Shown here in pieces: positions 31,401 through 46,400 of a DNA stretch of 64,000 nt. Position 1 is the stretch's first letter; each line of letters opens with the position of its first letter. The stretch spans positions 34,179 through 98,178 of the forward strand of contig JADJZU010000012.1 in NCBI GenBank assembly GCA_016715625.1, written 5' to 3'. The position numbers and the translations under genes were made by a program. This stretch comes from Bacteroidota bacterium. GTDB lineage: Bacteria; Bacteroidota; Bacteroidia; Chitinophagales; LD1. A model generated the notes under the pieces. That model did not search any database and had not been told where the DNA came from. It was given only the letters and a program-made list of their open reading frames with translations.

Positions 31401-34400
31401 AGGACGAACAGTAATAGTCATAAAATCGCTGGCAGTACATCCGTTACCATCTGTTGCTGTTACGAAATAGGTGACATTGCCGGAAGGATTAGCACTTGGG
31501 TTAGCTGCTGTTCCGGTATTTAAGAATGTAGATGGACTCCACTGGTAAAGTGTAAGTGCCACTTCCACCAGTAGCTGTTGGGTTGCCACCTATCACTACC
31601 ACCTGACCGTTACAGATAGTGGTATCTAAACCGGCATCGGTTGTCATAGGTTGGTTAACAAATACAGTAGCAGAATCTACTGATGTGCAACCAAGCTGAT
31701 CTGTTACAGTAACAAAATACTTCGTAGTAGATGTTGGTTTAGCAGATGGGTTGGCCAGGTTGGTCAGATTCAAACCACTCAGCGGAGACCAAGTGTAGCT
31801 ATACGGAGCATTGCCCCCCACAGCTGTTGGAATACCGCCCAACTGTATACTATCTCCATTACCACAGATTGCTCCACCGGCACCGGCTTCTGCAGTTAAG
31901 CTGCTTGGTGTGATGGTGATTGTTGCCTGATCACTGGAAGAACAGTTAAATGCGTCTGTTACCACTACAGTGTATGTGGTAGTAGATGGAAGATTACATG
32001 CTTGAGGATTTGCTGTAGTAGTATCGCTAAGTCCGGTTGCCGGACTCCATGCATACGTCAGCGTGCCTTGACCACCGGTTCCGGTTGGAGAGCCCCCCAG
32101 CGTTACGCAACTTCCTGAACAAGAAACGGCATTCTGATCATTGCCGGCATTTGACACAACAGCAGGACGAATGGTAACCGTTGCGCTCACATTATTCGCA
32201 GGACATCCGTTAAATGAACCGTTTACATTATAGGTAACCACAATAGGGGCTGCACTAGGATTTACAGGACTATCATTGATAGGCGAAGTATTTCCACTGC
32301 TGCTGTTGCTACCAGTCCAGTTAAAGGTAGTGCCAGGTATGCTCGTTCCAATTGCAATAGAGATTGGAGTTCCGCTGCAAACTGTTTGAGTAGCAGGATT
32401 CACGGTAAGCACCGGTTTCGGTTTCACCACCACAGCCACGCTCAAGGTATCGCCTGAGCAACCAGCCGCCAACGGAACAATGGAGTAAGTAACCGTAATG
32501 TTTGCGGTCCCGTTGTTTACCGGGTTATCAGATATAATACTACCCGTTCCACCAGCACCCAGCGAACTACTCCATGAGTAAGTTGAACTGATAACATTTG
32601 AAGTTATGTTTATAACAACGTTTTCGCCTGAGCAGAAAATAGTGCCATTCGCATTAAACGTTGCAACCGGTTCAGGGTTGATGGTTACAGGTATAGTAAC
32701 GGTTGTGCTTCCACAGCCCCCCGGTGCCACACCTACAACATTGTAAGTTACGTTTTGAGGGCCCGAAGTAACATTCAACAGTGAAACAGCAATATTACCA
32801 ATACCGGAGGTGCCATTTGTCGCTGACCAGGTAATGACTGTTCCAGGTATGTTTGAAGTAAATGAAATATTCAAGCTGTCTCCGCTGCAAATGGCAGCAG
32901 ATGCCACCGATGGTGTTATGACTGGATTACCAAACACCTGAATAACTGCAACGGCCGTATCACACAATGAAGGCGCTCCGTTATCACATACTCGGTAAAT
33001 CAAAGTATCAAAACCATTGAATCCGTTATTTGGATCGTAGAGGTAAACACCCAGTGAGCCAAGTGTCAGCGTTCCATTGTTTACGTTATCAATAATAGAA
33101 ACACTGGTGAGGGCATCCCCGTTCGGGTCGCTGTCATTCAGTAACAAACGGAGTGTTGTAGTAGCATCGCTACAGATAAATGCAAAGTCATCAACTGCTA
33201 CCGGTGGATCGTTCGGAATCGAAATAGGATCACGAGAGATAGAGATTACAATAAACGCATTATCGCAAAGCGGCTTAGGATTGTTTACGGCTGTTGGGTC
33301 ACAGATAGTATAGTAAATGGTATCGAAACCATAGTAACCACCAAACGGAGTGTAATTAACCGAACCGTTAGCATTCAGGGTAATACTACCATGTGACGGA
33401 CCTCCTGTAATCGTTACAGCTAATGCATCGCCATCTACATCATAATCGTTAGCTAATTGATTTATCACCACAGGATTATTCATCGGTGTGGTTACATAAT
33501 CATTGTTCGCAATAGGTGCGTGATTAACCAAGGTATCTCCGGCAGGTAGTACAGTAACAATAACTGCTGCATTATCGCAAAGCACATTTACCAGATATGG
33601 ACTGTTGTCACAAACTTGGGTAGGAATAGTAAATACGCCTGTAAATCCATTAGCAGGCACCACAACAATGGCACCGTTTCCGGTCACAGCATATGTTCCA
33701 CCTCCCGGTGTAACTGCACCGTAGGTGAACGTAAGTGGATCGCCTTCCAAATCACCGGCAGCTGCTGATACATTCACACCGATAGGTTGATTTTCGAAGG
33801 TAACAACATAGATGGTATCTATATAAGGTGGATCATTAACGGGTGTTACAGTAATTGGAACATCCAAGGTATCGCACAACGAAGGAACACCATTATCACA
33901 TACCACTATACACATGCTATCAGCACCGAAGGTGTTAGTGAAAGGAGTATAAGTGAAGCAAAGCTGATTAATTACGCCACCCTGAACAATCTGTATATTG
34001 GAAACAGCTCCCGCTGTAGGATTGCAAAGAACCACAGCTGTATGAATGTCGATGGTGTCATTATCGCTAAACGGAGTGCATACGGTAATAGGACAATCTT
34101 CGCAAGTTACGATAGGGGTATCTATTACAACCGGAGGATCATTTACCTGGTTGATAGTAATATAGGCCACAGCGGTATCGCATAACGATGGAAGTGGTGT
34201 TCCATTATCACAAACGCTATAGCAGAACGAATCCAAACCAAAGTAACCGGTATTTGGAACATAGGTAAATGAACCGTTTGAGTTTAGGGTTAATGAACCA
34301 TTAAACGGACCACAACCAACTGATGGTGTAATCGTCAAAGAAGTAACCGGATTGCCGTCAAGGTTATCGTTATCGTTTGCACGAACCCCGGTTCCGACAG

Positions 34401-37400
34401 GCACGTTGAGAGTCACATCTTCAGTAGTGGAATAATTATCGTTTACAGCTATTGGCGGGTCATTCACCGGATTAACCGTAATGGTAATTTTGGTTGTATC
34501 ACAAAGAACAGGAGATCCGTTGTCACATACTACCAAGCAAATAGAATCCAGGCCATTAAAGTTGGCTTGCGAAGTGTAGGTCACGCACAAAGTATTAACT
34601 ACAAGACTCACATTGGCAGTTCCTGAATTAGGACCACAATATTGAGCGGCTACGCTTACGGTTTGTCCGGCATCCGGATTCAGCACTGGAATACATACCG
34701 TGATAGGTCCGCAATCTTCACAAGTCACAATCGGAGTATCAATTACAACCGGTGGATCATTTATTCCGACAACGGTAATATAAGCTGTTGCAGTATCACA
34801 CAATGAAGGCAGTGGCGTTCCATTATCGCAAACACTATACTGGAATGAATCGATGCCAGAAAAATTCACGTTTGGAGCATAAGTAAACGAGCCATTGGAA
34901 TTTAGTGTAAGTGTTCCGTTGCTTACGTTAATAATTGGTGTAGTGGTAACGGTCAAAGATGAATTTGGATTGCCATCCGCATTGTCGTTGTCGTTATTTC
35001 TAACACCTGTTCCCACAGGAACGTTTAATGTCACGTCCTCATTAGTGGTGTAATTATCGTTCAAAGCAACCGGTGGATCATTGACCGGAGTAACATTAAT
35101 ACGAATCGTAGTGGTATCACAACGGGATGGTATTCCATTGTCGCAAATCACAAAACATAATGAATCGGCACCGTTGAAATTCAATACTCCGGTGTATGTG
35201 AAACACAACTGGTCTGTAATATTGCTAAGTGTTACACTGGTTACAGAACCATTCACCGGGTTGCATAACTGTGCATACGAATGCAAGTCAGTTACATCCG
35301 AATCAGTGAATGGAATACAAATGGTAATCGGACAATCTTCACAGGTAGTAACGGTAGTGTCCGGAATAAACGGAGGATCATTCACACCCGTTACAGTAAT
35401 ATAAGCTGTTGCGGTGTCGCACAATGACGGCAACGGAGTGCCATTATCGCACACCACATAAACGAATGAATCTAATCCGCTGAAGCTAGCGCCCGGTGTG
35501 TAAGTAAATGAACCGTTTCCGGCAATTACTCCACCTGACAATGTTCCGTTAGATGGACCGGTGAGTGGTGTAGCAGTTACCGTCAGCGAACTTACCGGAT
35601 TTCCGTCTGCGTTATCGTTATCATTAGCTCTAACACCTGTGCCAACCGGAACGGTTAAGGCAACATCCTCTTGCGTGCTATAATTATCATTTAGTGCAAT
35701 TGGAGGATCATTAACCGGTGTAATATTAATTCGGATGGTCGTTGTATCACATCTACTTGGTGTTCCATTATCACAAATTACGATGCAGAGACTATCCGCT
35801 CCATTGTAGTTTGTCACACCGGTGTAGGTAAAGCAAATTTGATCGGTAACATCGCTTACCGTTACGTTGCTCAATGCACCGTGCAATGGATTGCAAAGGA
35901 CTGCTATAGAATGAACATCTGAAGCTTCTTCATCCGTAAACGGTATGCACACAGTTATAGGACAATCTTCGCAGGTAGTGACAGTAGTGTCAGTTACCAC
36001 CGGAGGATCATTTACACTACCGATATTAATGTATGCAACACCGGTATCGCATAGGGATGGCAGCGGAGTGCCTGCATCACATACCACATAGCAGAAAGAA
36101 TCAATACCACTAAAGCCGGATGCCGGAGTGTAAGTAAATGAACCGTTGGCATTAAGCGTTAAGGCTCCTGTCACAGGTCCACATAATGGTGTTGTGGTAA
36201 TCGTAAGTGAACTGGTAGGATTGTTATCGGCAGCATCATTATCGTTGGCGCGAACTCCTGTGCCCACCGGGATATTGATAGCAACATCTTCAATGGTAGA
36301 ATAGTTATCGTTTACAGCTACCGGAGGATCATTCACCGGTGTTACTGTAATACGGATGGTAGTTGTGTCGCAGCGAGTAGGAACTCCATTGTCACAAACC
36401 ACTACACAAATAGAATCCGAGCCATTAAAATTGAGGTTGCCGGTGTAAGTGAGGCACAACAAATCCGTAATGTTATTGATGCTCACATTTGACACGGTTC
36501 CATTGGATGCATTACATAACACTGCGTATGCATGTACATCGGTCACGTCAGCGTCTGTAAATGGAATACAAATATTGATTGGACAATCTTCACAGGTTGT
36601 TACGGTAGTGTCCGGAATAAACGGAGGGTCGTTCACACCCGTTACGGTAATGTAGGCAGTGGCTGTATCACACAGAGATGGAAGTGGTGTTCCATTATCA
36701 CATACCACATAAACAAATGAATCGAGTCCACTGAAATTAGAAGCTGGGGTATAAGTAAATGCACCATTTCCGGCAATCACACCTCCGGTTAAGGTTCCGT
36801 TAGCAGGGCCAGTAAGCGGTGTGGCTGTCACAGTCAGAGAACTTACCGGGTTACCATCGGCAGCATCATTATCGTTGGCTCTTACACCGGTTGCTGCAGG
36901 CACTGTTAAAACAACATCCTCCGAAGTAGTGTAATTGTCATTCAAAGCTACAGGCGGATCGTTTTTCGGAGTAATTACAATGGTGATTGTTGTCGTGTCA
37001 CATAGAGAAGGGACTCCGTTGTCACACACAATCAAACATAAACTGTCCGTTCCGTTGGCGTTCGTGTTAGGAGTATAAGATACACATAACACATGCGAAA
37101 GATTATTCACGGAATTGGTAGCAGTTCCCAGCACAGGAGCTCCACAACTTGTGGTAAAGTGGAACTGAGTAGCATTTTCTGGGTCACTGATAGGAACACA
37201 AATAGTTACCACTGTAGTATCTTCCGGTATGGTAACTGTAGCATTTGGCACTACAGGCGGATCGTTTACCGGAACCACTGTAATGTAAGCTGTAGCTGTA
37301 TCGCACAGATTTGGAGTTCCTCCATCGCAATCGCTGTATACAAAAGAGTCTAATCCTGCAAAGTTAGGTGCAGGGGTGTAGGTGAAGCCTCCATTTGCAT

Positions 37401-40400
37401 TCAAAGTCAATGTGCCATTAGTCGTAGTAGTAACAATAGTAGATGTTTCCGTTGGGCCATCTACATCATTATCGTTATTCAACACACCAGGAGCAGCTAT
37501 CGTTAACGGCTGGTCTTCGTTGGTGGTATAGTTATCATTTTGAGCCACTGGAGGATCGTTCACCGGATTCACGTTCACGTATACTATTCCTGTATCGCAC
37601 TTCGTAGGAACACCATTGTCGCAAACAATCAAACAGAAACTATCTACACCCCCAAAGTTTGCACCAGGTGTGTAAGTAACACAAACAGCATGCGGATTCG
37701 AAACGTTGTCTACACTTAAAGCACTCAAAGCTCCGTTGGTTGGGAAACAACCCACCGCAGCCACATGCAAATCAATCAGGTCAATCTCTGTAATTGGAAT
37801 ACAAACGGTGATGGCAGTATCTTCTGAAGTAGTGATAGTAGTATCTGGGATAAATGGTTTGTCATTCACCGGTGTAACCGTAATGTATGCTGTCGCTGTG
37901 TCACATTTTACAGGTGAGCCTGCATCACAAACAGCATATACAAATGAATCCGGACCGAAGTAGTTAGTCGTAGGAACGTAGGTAAATGTTCCATCACTAT
38001 TCAAGGTTAAAGTTCCGTTTGTGGTATTCACTAAAGGAGTGGTGTTATAGTTGAGCACTACACCATCCGGATCACTATCGTTTCCGGATACAGTTGCGTT
38101 AAGTGTCTGGTCCTCCGGAGTGGTAAAAATATCGTTACCGGCAATAGGCGGAACGTTTACACAACGGTAATCAAGCACGACTACTCCGGTATCACAACGG
38201 TTTGGAGAACCACCATCGCAGATAATATAAGCGAAGGAGTCCATACCGATAAAACCAGGAGTTGGAGTGTAAGTGAAATTACCCAAAGGCTGTAGAGCCG
38301 TTAATGTTCCGAAGAATGGACCAGCACCAAATACAGTTCCCTGCACAGTCACATTCGGACCGTCAATATCCGAATCATTAATCAATACATTTTTGGTCAC
38401 GGCCGTATCTACACAAGATACATAGTAATCATCCACAGCTACCGGTTTATCATTTACAGGTGTTACTGTAATACTGATTTTTGCCGTGTCGCACCCTTGA
38501 GGTGATCCGTTATCGCAAATCACAACACAGATAGAGTCACTGCCATTGAAATTTGCAGTAGGTTGGTAGGTGATGCAAACGGTGTGAGGGTTAGATAGAT
38601 TATTAACGATGCTGGAAGTAATGATACCATTATTGGGTCCGCAGAATACTTCAGATACAAAGTGCGTTTGAGTTGCACTCTCTGAATCAGTAATTGGCAA
38701 ACATACCGTCAGTGGAACATCTTCCGGAGTAGTGACCGTAGTATCGCGAACTACTGGTGGATCGTTTACATCCTGCACGGTAATATAGGCTACTGCTGTA
38801 TCGCATAGGGATGGTAGTGGAGTTCCGCTATCGCAAACTCGGTAAACAAATGAATCAACCCCGTTGAAATTGGTAGCCGGAGTATAGGTAAACGAGCCAT
38901 TTGTGTTCAAGGTCAGTGTACCATTATTAGGGCCGGAAATCGGTGAGGTCGTTACTGTAAGTGAAGTAACAGGATTTCCATCAGCAGCATCGTTATCATT
39001 ATTTCTAACACCGGTTACAGCAGAAGTAGTGAGCGCAACATCTTCATTTGTAGTGTAGAAATCATTTACCGCTACCGGAGGATCGTTCACCGGAATTACG
39101 CTGATACTGATTTTTGCTGTATCGCATAGAACAGGAGAACCGTTATCGCAAATAATAACGCAGATAGAATCCGAGCCATTAAAATTCAGAGCCGGTGCAT
39201 AAGTAACGCATACTACATGGGGGTTAGATGTATTGTTAACGGAAGTTCCGGTAATGGTCCCACTATTCGGTCCACAGTAGGTTCCAAACAATATGTGTGT
39301 TTGAGAAGCTGACTCCGGATCTGCAATTGGCAAGCAAACTGTAAATGGAACATCTTCAGGAGTCGATACAGTGGTATCGCTTACAACCGGTGGATCATTC
39401 GCTGGCGTTACGTTAATGGTTACGCAAGCAGTATCGCAGGCAGCAGGAATTTCGTTATCGCAAACTCGGTAACAGAAGTTATCTGTTCCGGTAAAATTCG
39501 AATTTGGAATATAAGTAAACGATCCGTTTGCATTCAGCGTAAGTGAGCCATTGTTTGGTCCACTACCGCTTATTGTTCCTGTAACCGTTAGCGGTTGCTG
39601 TGGATTAGCCGGATCGTTGTCGTTGGCTAACACTCCTGGAGCTGGTATGGTTAATGTTACATCTTCGGGAGTAGTATAATTATCATCCACGGCTACTGGT
39701 GGACAAGAAGTTACAGAAACAGTAATGGATGCAGGAGCAGAGACGCAACCATTAACAGTGTCAGTTACTGTATACACACCACTCATGGCTGGTATAGCAA
39801 GCGCACGTGCAATGTTTTGTGTATTGGCTGTAAATCCGGATGGACCTGTCCATCCGTAAGTGGCACCCGGAATATTAGATGCAAATATTTTTAAAGTATC
39901 TCCATAGCAGCGCGGACTATTGCTGGTGAGTACAGGCGCTGGTGGATTTACCGGATCTGTTAAACTAACAGGCCCTCCGAAAATGCCCGAGGTACACCCT
40001 GACAGGGAAGCTGTAAAGTTGGAATAGTTACCAGCAGTAAGTCCGGTAAGGATTACCTGTCCACTGGCATTAGCTAACAAGGTTCTTGGTGTTTGAGGAT
40101 TACCGTTCAAGCTAAAGTTAATAGTATAAGTCTGTCCGGCTATCAATCCGCTCAAGGTAACAGAACCTTGCGCTCCACCGCAGGTAGTTGGGTTACTGCC
40201 GGTTGCAGTCGTAATTGATGGCGTAACGTTCACTACAACAGTAACAGTAGCTGCTGGAGAGACACAACCAAAAACAGTTTGAGTCACAGAGTAAACACCC
40301 GCCATAGCAATACCCACATTAGTTCTCACAATTGGAGATCCGGTAGCGGTAGGACCATCGGGGAACTGCCAAGATAAATTGGAGCCGGTGGCTGATAGCG

Positions 40401-43400
40401 TCAAAGTTCCTCCTGTGCACACAGGGTTTGGAGTTGCTGTTACGTTTGTTGGAGCAGATGGATTTGAAGGGTCTGATAATATAACCGGTCCCGCGAATGG
40501 AGCCGAGCTGCAGCCATTTATTGAAACTGTAAAGTCAGCATAAGTTCCGGCATTAAGCCCCGTAATGGTCAATTGACCACTTCCGTTAGTTGAAAACGCA
40601 AATGGACCTTGTGGAACTGTATTGCGGGTGTAAGATACTTGATAAAGTGATGATGGAACTAATCCGCTCAATGTGATAGAACCACTTGATCCACCACAAG
40701 TTGTTGGATCTGAACCAATAGCTGAAACAATAGATGGCGTTTGATTGATAGTTACATTAACTGTAGCTGGTGGCGACACACACAATGCAATGGTTTGTGT
40801 AACTGAATAAACACCGGCCATTGCAGTCGTTACATTGTTTCTGGTTACCGGTGAGCCAGAGGCAGTAGGCCCGTCAGGATATGTCCAGGATAAATTGCTG
40901 CCTACAGCCGACAAAGTAAGTGTATTGCCTGAACAAATTGGATTTGGATTAGCTGTAACACCAGTTGGAGCTGATGGTATAGCCGGATCATTCAGCACAA
41001 TTGGCCCTAATACCGGTGCAGAAGTACATCCGTTCAAGGTCAGTGTAATGCTGCTGTAACTAGCCTGGTTCAATCCGGTTATAATTAGATTTCCGGCCCC
41101 ATTCGTTGAAATGTTAACCGGGCCTACAGATGAACCGTTTCTTAGATAAGATACTGCATAAACAGTATTCGGATTTAAAACACCGAGTGTGATAGTACCA
41201 TTACTTCCACCGCAGGTAGTTGGATTGGTACTGCTTGTGGTCGTAACGATTGGTGTTTCATTGACGGTTACCGTTACCGTAGCAGGAACAGAAGTACAAC
41301 CCGCAACCGTTTGAGTTACGTTATAAACACCACCCATAGCAGTAGTTACCGGAGTTCTTACTACTGGAGAACCGGCAGCTGTTCCACCACCGTTAGGGAA
41401 AGTCCAACTGAGGTTGGCACCCGTTGCAGTAAGCGTTAATGTACCTCCTGTGCATACCGGATTTGGTGAAGCAGCTACATTCGTAGGTGCTCCGGGGGTT
41501 GATGGATCTGTAAGTAATACCGGACCGGCAAAAGCTGCTGAAGGACACCCGTTTAAGCTTACAATAAAGTTGGTATAAGAACCTGCATTTAATCCCGATA
41601 TAGTGATTTGTCCACTTCCGTTACTGGTCAGGTTAAATGGTCCTTGCGCAACTCCGTTGCGAGAATACAGCACATTGTAAGTTGTATTATTCGCAAGTCC
41701 GCTCAGTGTAATAGTGCCTTCAAAACCACCACAGGTAGTAGGACCGCTACCGGTTGCATTGGTGATTATTGGAGTAGGATTGACATTTAACGTTACGCAA
41801 GTTTGAGGAGATGTACATCCCAATACAGTTTGTGTCACACAATAAGAGCCGGCCATATTTGTGGCAGTAATATTTCTGGTAGGATCTTCGAGAGCACTCA
41901 CAAAAGTTTGCGGACCAGTCCATGACCAAATAGCCCCTGCTTGCCCTGTAGCATTAAACTGTACCGTATTGCCAACACAGGCAGGATTTGGAGATACAGA
42001 AACTAGAGTAGGAGCTGCTGGTGTAGCCGGATCAGATAAAATTACCGGTCCTGCAAACGGTGCAGATGTGCAACCGGATACCGAAACGGTAATATTGGAA
42101 TAGCTTCCTGCATTCAAATTTATAATGGTGAGCACACCACTGCCGTTTGTTGTTCTGCTTACAGGTGTTGCGGCAGATAAATTTCTTGAATAATTAACGG
42201 TATAGGTTGTGTTGGCGGCTAAGCCAGTAACTGTTATAAATCCGTTTGTTCCGGAGCAAGTGGTAGGGTCAGTGCCAACTGCGCTCGCTATAGATGGAGT
42301 AGTATTTACGACAACAGAAACGGTGGCAGGTGAAGATGTACAGTTAGCTACCGTTTGGGTAACAGAATAAACACCGGCCATAGCCAAGGTCACATTCGCT
42401 CTGGTGACAGGTGAGCCAGAAGCTCCACCACCATCAGGATAAGTCCAAACTAATCCGGTTCCTGTAGCACTCAAAGTCAGCGTATTACCGGTGCAAATAG
42501 GATTTGGAGATGCGGTCACATTAGTAGGTGCACCTGGGGTGCTTGGATCAGTCAAAACAATTGGACCGGCAAATGGTGCAGAGGTACATCCGCTTAATGA
42601 AACAGTGATAGCGGCATAAGAACCGGCAGTTAATCCCGGAATTACCAACTGTCCACTTCCATTCGAAGTACCACTTCCACTTTGTGCAGTTCCGTTTCTG
42701 GTGTAGTTAAAAGAGTAACTGGTATTGTTTAGCAGACCGGTAATCGTAATAAACCCGTTACTACCACTACAGGTTGTTGGATTAGTACCAGTTGCTCCGG
42801 CAATGGATGGAGTTGCGTTAACCACTAATGTGACACAAGCTTGTGGAGATACACAACCTGCCACTGTTTGAGTTACACAGTAAGAACCACCCATATTGGT
42901 TGCTGTTATACTTCTGGTCGGATCCTCCAATGCACTTACAAAAGTTTGTGGGCCTGTCCATGACCAGGTTGCCCCCGCTTGACCGGTTGCATTAAACTGT
43001 ACCGTGTTGCCGGTACAAATTGGATTGGGTGTAGCAGAAACGGCAGTTGGTGCGCTTGGAGCGGCTGGATCTACCAACAAAATAGGGCCTGCAAAAGGTA
43101 AAGAGGTACATCCACTTGCAGTCACAGTTATGTTGGTGTAGTTACCGGCATTCAAATTGATAATCGTCAACACACCCGAAGCATTCGTAGTGCGACTCAC
43201 TGGAGTAGCCGGTGTACCATTTCTGGAATAGTTTACCGTATAGGTTGTACTGGCAGCAAGACCACTTACCGTAATAAATCCTTCCGTACCGTTACAGGTA
43301 GTAGGACTGGTGCCCACTGCATTAAGAATACTTGGAGTTTGATTAACTGTTACTGATATTGTAGCAGCGCTGGAAGTACAATTATTAACCACCTGCACCA

Positions 43401-46400
43401 CAGAATACAAACCGGACATAGCGGTAGTAGCATTCAATCGGCTAACGGTGCAACCGCTATTGAAACAGCTATCCAAGAAACTGGCAGGACCCGACCATCT
43501 GAACTTAGCGGTAGCGTTACCGGAAGCTGAGAGATTTAAAGTTTGACCGGAGCAAAGCGGTGTATTGGCTGTCAAATTAGTTGGTGCAGCCGGGTTCGTT
43601 GGATCAGATAAAACAACCGGTCCCGCAAACAAAGCTGAGTTACATCCATTTAAAGACACCATGAAGTTGGAATAGGACCCTGCATTTAAGCCGGTGATAA
43701 CCAGTTGTCCCGCTCCATTTGTTGTGAACGTAGGTGCCGGAGGTGAAATAGGTGTTCCATTTCTGGAGTAAGTCACTGTATAAGTAGTGTTGGCAGAAAG
43801 TCCTCCTAAAGTGATGGTACCATTCACTCCACCACAGGTAGTAGGTCCTGCTCCTACGGCTGACCCAATAACAGGAAGTGGGTTAACTACCACGTTTATC
43901 GTAGCCGGATTGGATTGACATCCGTTTACTGATTGAGTAACAGAGTAGGTACCAGCCATTGCCAATGTTACCGGAGAACGAACAATAGGTGAGTTAGGGG
44001 CCGTACCTCCACCGGGGAATGTCCAAGTCAAGTTACTGCCGGTTGCGGAAAGTGTCAAAGAGCCTCCCACACAAACAGGATTTGGTGATGCTGATATACT
44101 TCCCGGTGGTGGGGTAGATGGATCGATAAGTACCAGAGGTCCTACCAAAGTATCACCACACAGAGGATTTGTTGGGTGGAAAATCTGCATGGTGGTATAA
44201 GATCCCGCATTCAGATTTGGAATCACCAATGTTCCGTTATTCTGTGTGGTCAAATTGAATGGGCCTTGTGCAGCCCCACCATTATAAGAGTAATAAACAG
44301 TATACGTCACATTCGGCAACATATTGCTGTTCGCAATCGTAATGGAACCGTTTGGAGTAACACAGTTAGTTGGACTTTGAGTGGTTATGTTTGCACCTGT
44401 TAGATCGACACAGTGATAAATGATGACCAAATGATCTTCCACCTCTCCACTGCTGGCATTAGCATTCGGTGATGGGTTAGCCACGTTAAACCCGGGATCA
44501 GATGTAATACGCAAACGAACATAGGTGGTATCATCGGCAGAGAAGTTTACCGAAAATCCACTCCAGTTAAAGGTAGCTGTTGTGGCTCCGTTTGCTAACC
44601 GTACGGTATCCACCTCTGCATTATCAAAAGCCAGGTTTCCGTTAAAGTCAATCCAGGCCATAGCGGTGGTATTGGCACCGGTGGTATTGGTTACTGGTAC
44701 TGAGAATGTATAGCTAGTGGCAGAATCGCGTAAGAGCAATTGTGTGCCCGGAATAGATTCTTCATCATCCGGTGTGGTTCCATTTGTATCATCACCATTT
44801 GCCCGATTAGAATAAAACGGAAAGTCTTCGCGGTCAATGTTCGCAGTCCCTAATTTCAAACTGTTGAAAATAACGTGGTTGGGGTTGCCATAAGCCAACG
44901 GAGCATCGCCATAGTCAAAGTTCAGGAGAATACCAATTCTCCATTTAAAAATCAAGTGCTTGTCGTCACTTCCGGTGGAGTTAGCAATGTCAAAAACACC
45001 GGCTGGCCCCAAAACGGTTGGTTCCAGGGTAGTGCTATGCGTAGTAGTTCCGAGACACACCAATGAGTCGCCCTCTACCACAAAGTGGTTACTACCGTGT
45101 GGTGTACCCGTTTGGCCCAAATAGTCATTCTGTCCACCACCCACATAAGTAGCATAGTAATGGGTGGTAAGGTCTGAACCTAACACAAACCAAAAGATAT
45201 CCCAGGTTCCACCGTTATAAGTGTCATCATAGAAAGTACCACCATCCGATAAATTCTTAGTGGGGAAACTTCCGGTTCCTGAACCTGTTTCACCAAATAC
45301 CATTAAGGCATAAGGAGTATAATTCCGCAGGGTGTTACCTCTGTCATTTCCGCTACCACCAAAGTATGTGGCAGCCCAAGGGTCAGTGGCACCTGTTCTT
45401 CCGGTTCTGGGTAATTTACCAATAAATCCATCCTGACTACCGTTATGTGTAATATCAAAACGGGTAGTTGCCGAAGCACCGGGTCCTAATGGGAATCCTG
45501 AACCAACAAAACCTGTTACAAATAGTGTATCGAATGCTCCTATAGATATTCCATAAAACTCATCATCATTAGTTCCACCAATTCTGCTTAACATACTAAA
45601 GGAGCCTCCGTTTGCTGGAATAACTCCAATTACACCATCCAAATCTCCATCTACCCCCGTTGATGCAGCATTTACTAAACCGGGGAATGTGGCAGTGGAG
45701 CTTACAGTAGAACCGGTAAATGCAATTGCACCATCCGAAAAAATGGTTAAGTCATTTAGTTGGTCATCTCCATTTCCCCCTACGTAGGTACCAAATGCCA
45801 ACGTATTAAAAGAGGTAAACTTGGCAATGTACATCTCCTCACCATTGGAGTAAGTAGCATCGTAAGCACTGGTAATATAGTTAGGTGTAGTAGTTGGCAA
45901 GGCTGCGGTAACTGTTCCTCCTACCACAAAACTGTTGTTCGATAAACCCCGAATGGTCACCATTTCTTCACCTGTACCAGTTCCGGCACCACCAATGTAG
46001 GTAGCGTACTGCAAAGTATTCATGGAAGAGGCATTAAATACAGCCACCCATCCATCATTACTAGTCCTGGTATTATCAAAAGCTGTAGCCAGCGTACCGT
46101 TTACAGGCACATCTCCTGCGGTTGTTCCACAAGCATATAGTACGGAGTTATCGGGGGATAGTCCCAAACCATAGACCTCATCTGCACCTGTGCCTCCGTA
46201 GTAGGTAATAGCCAAAATAGCTGTGCCGGCACTATTTAGTTTATAAATAATTCCATCTACAGCTCCCGCGTAGGAGTTGTCGTAACCGAACAAAGAAGCC
46301 GGGTTAATATAGTTACCGGCACCAGTGGTAATGGCCATATTCGTGGCACCACCGCAGAATACATTTCCCTGATTATCTACTTGTACTGGCAAATAGATAT

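Noticed and set aside
32938..39714. Regularly spaced similar blocks that could suggest a CRISPR array
   Set aside because: The periods are 85-170 residues, in frame, and encode Ig/cadherin/PKD-like folds; no short identical repeats with unique spacers.
22526..46300. Many plus-strand open frames of 60-130 residues opposite the giant gene
   Set aside because: They mirror the repetitive codon pattern of the minus-strand gene, have no family motifs or spacing, and recur in step with the repeats; shadows of the real frame.
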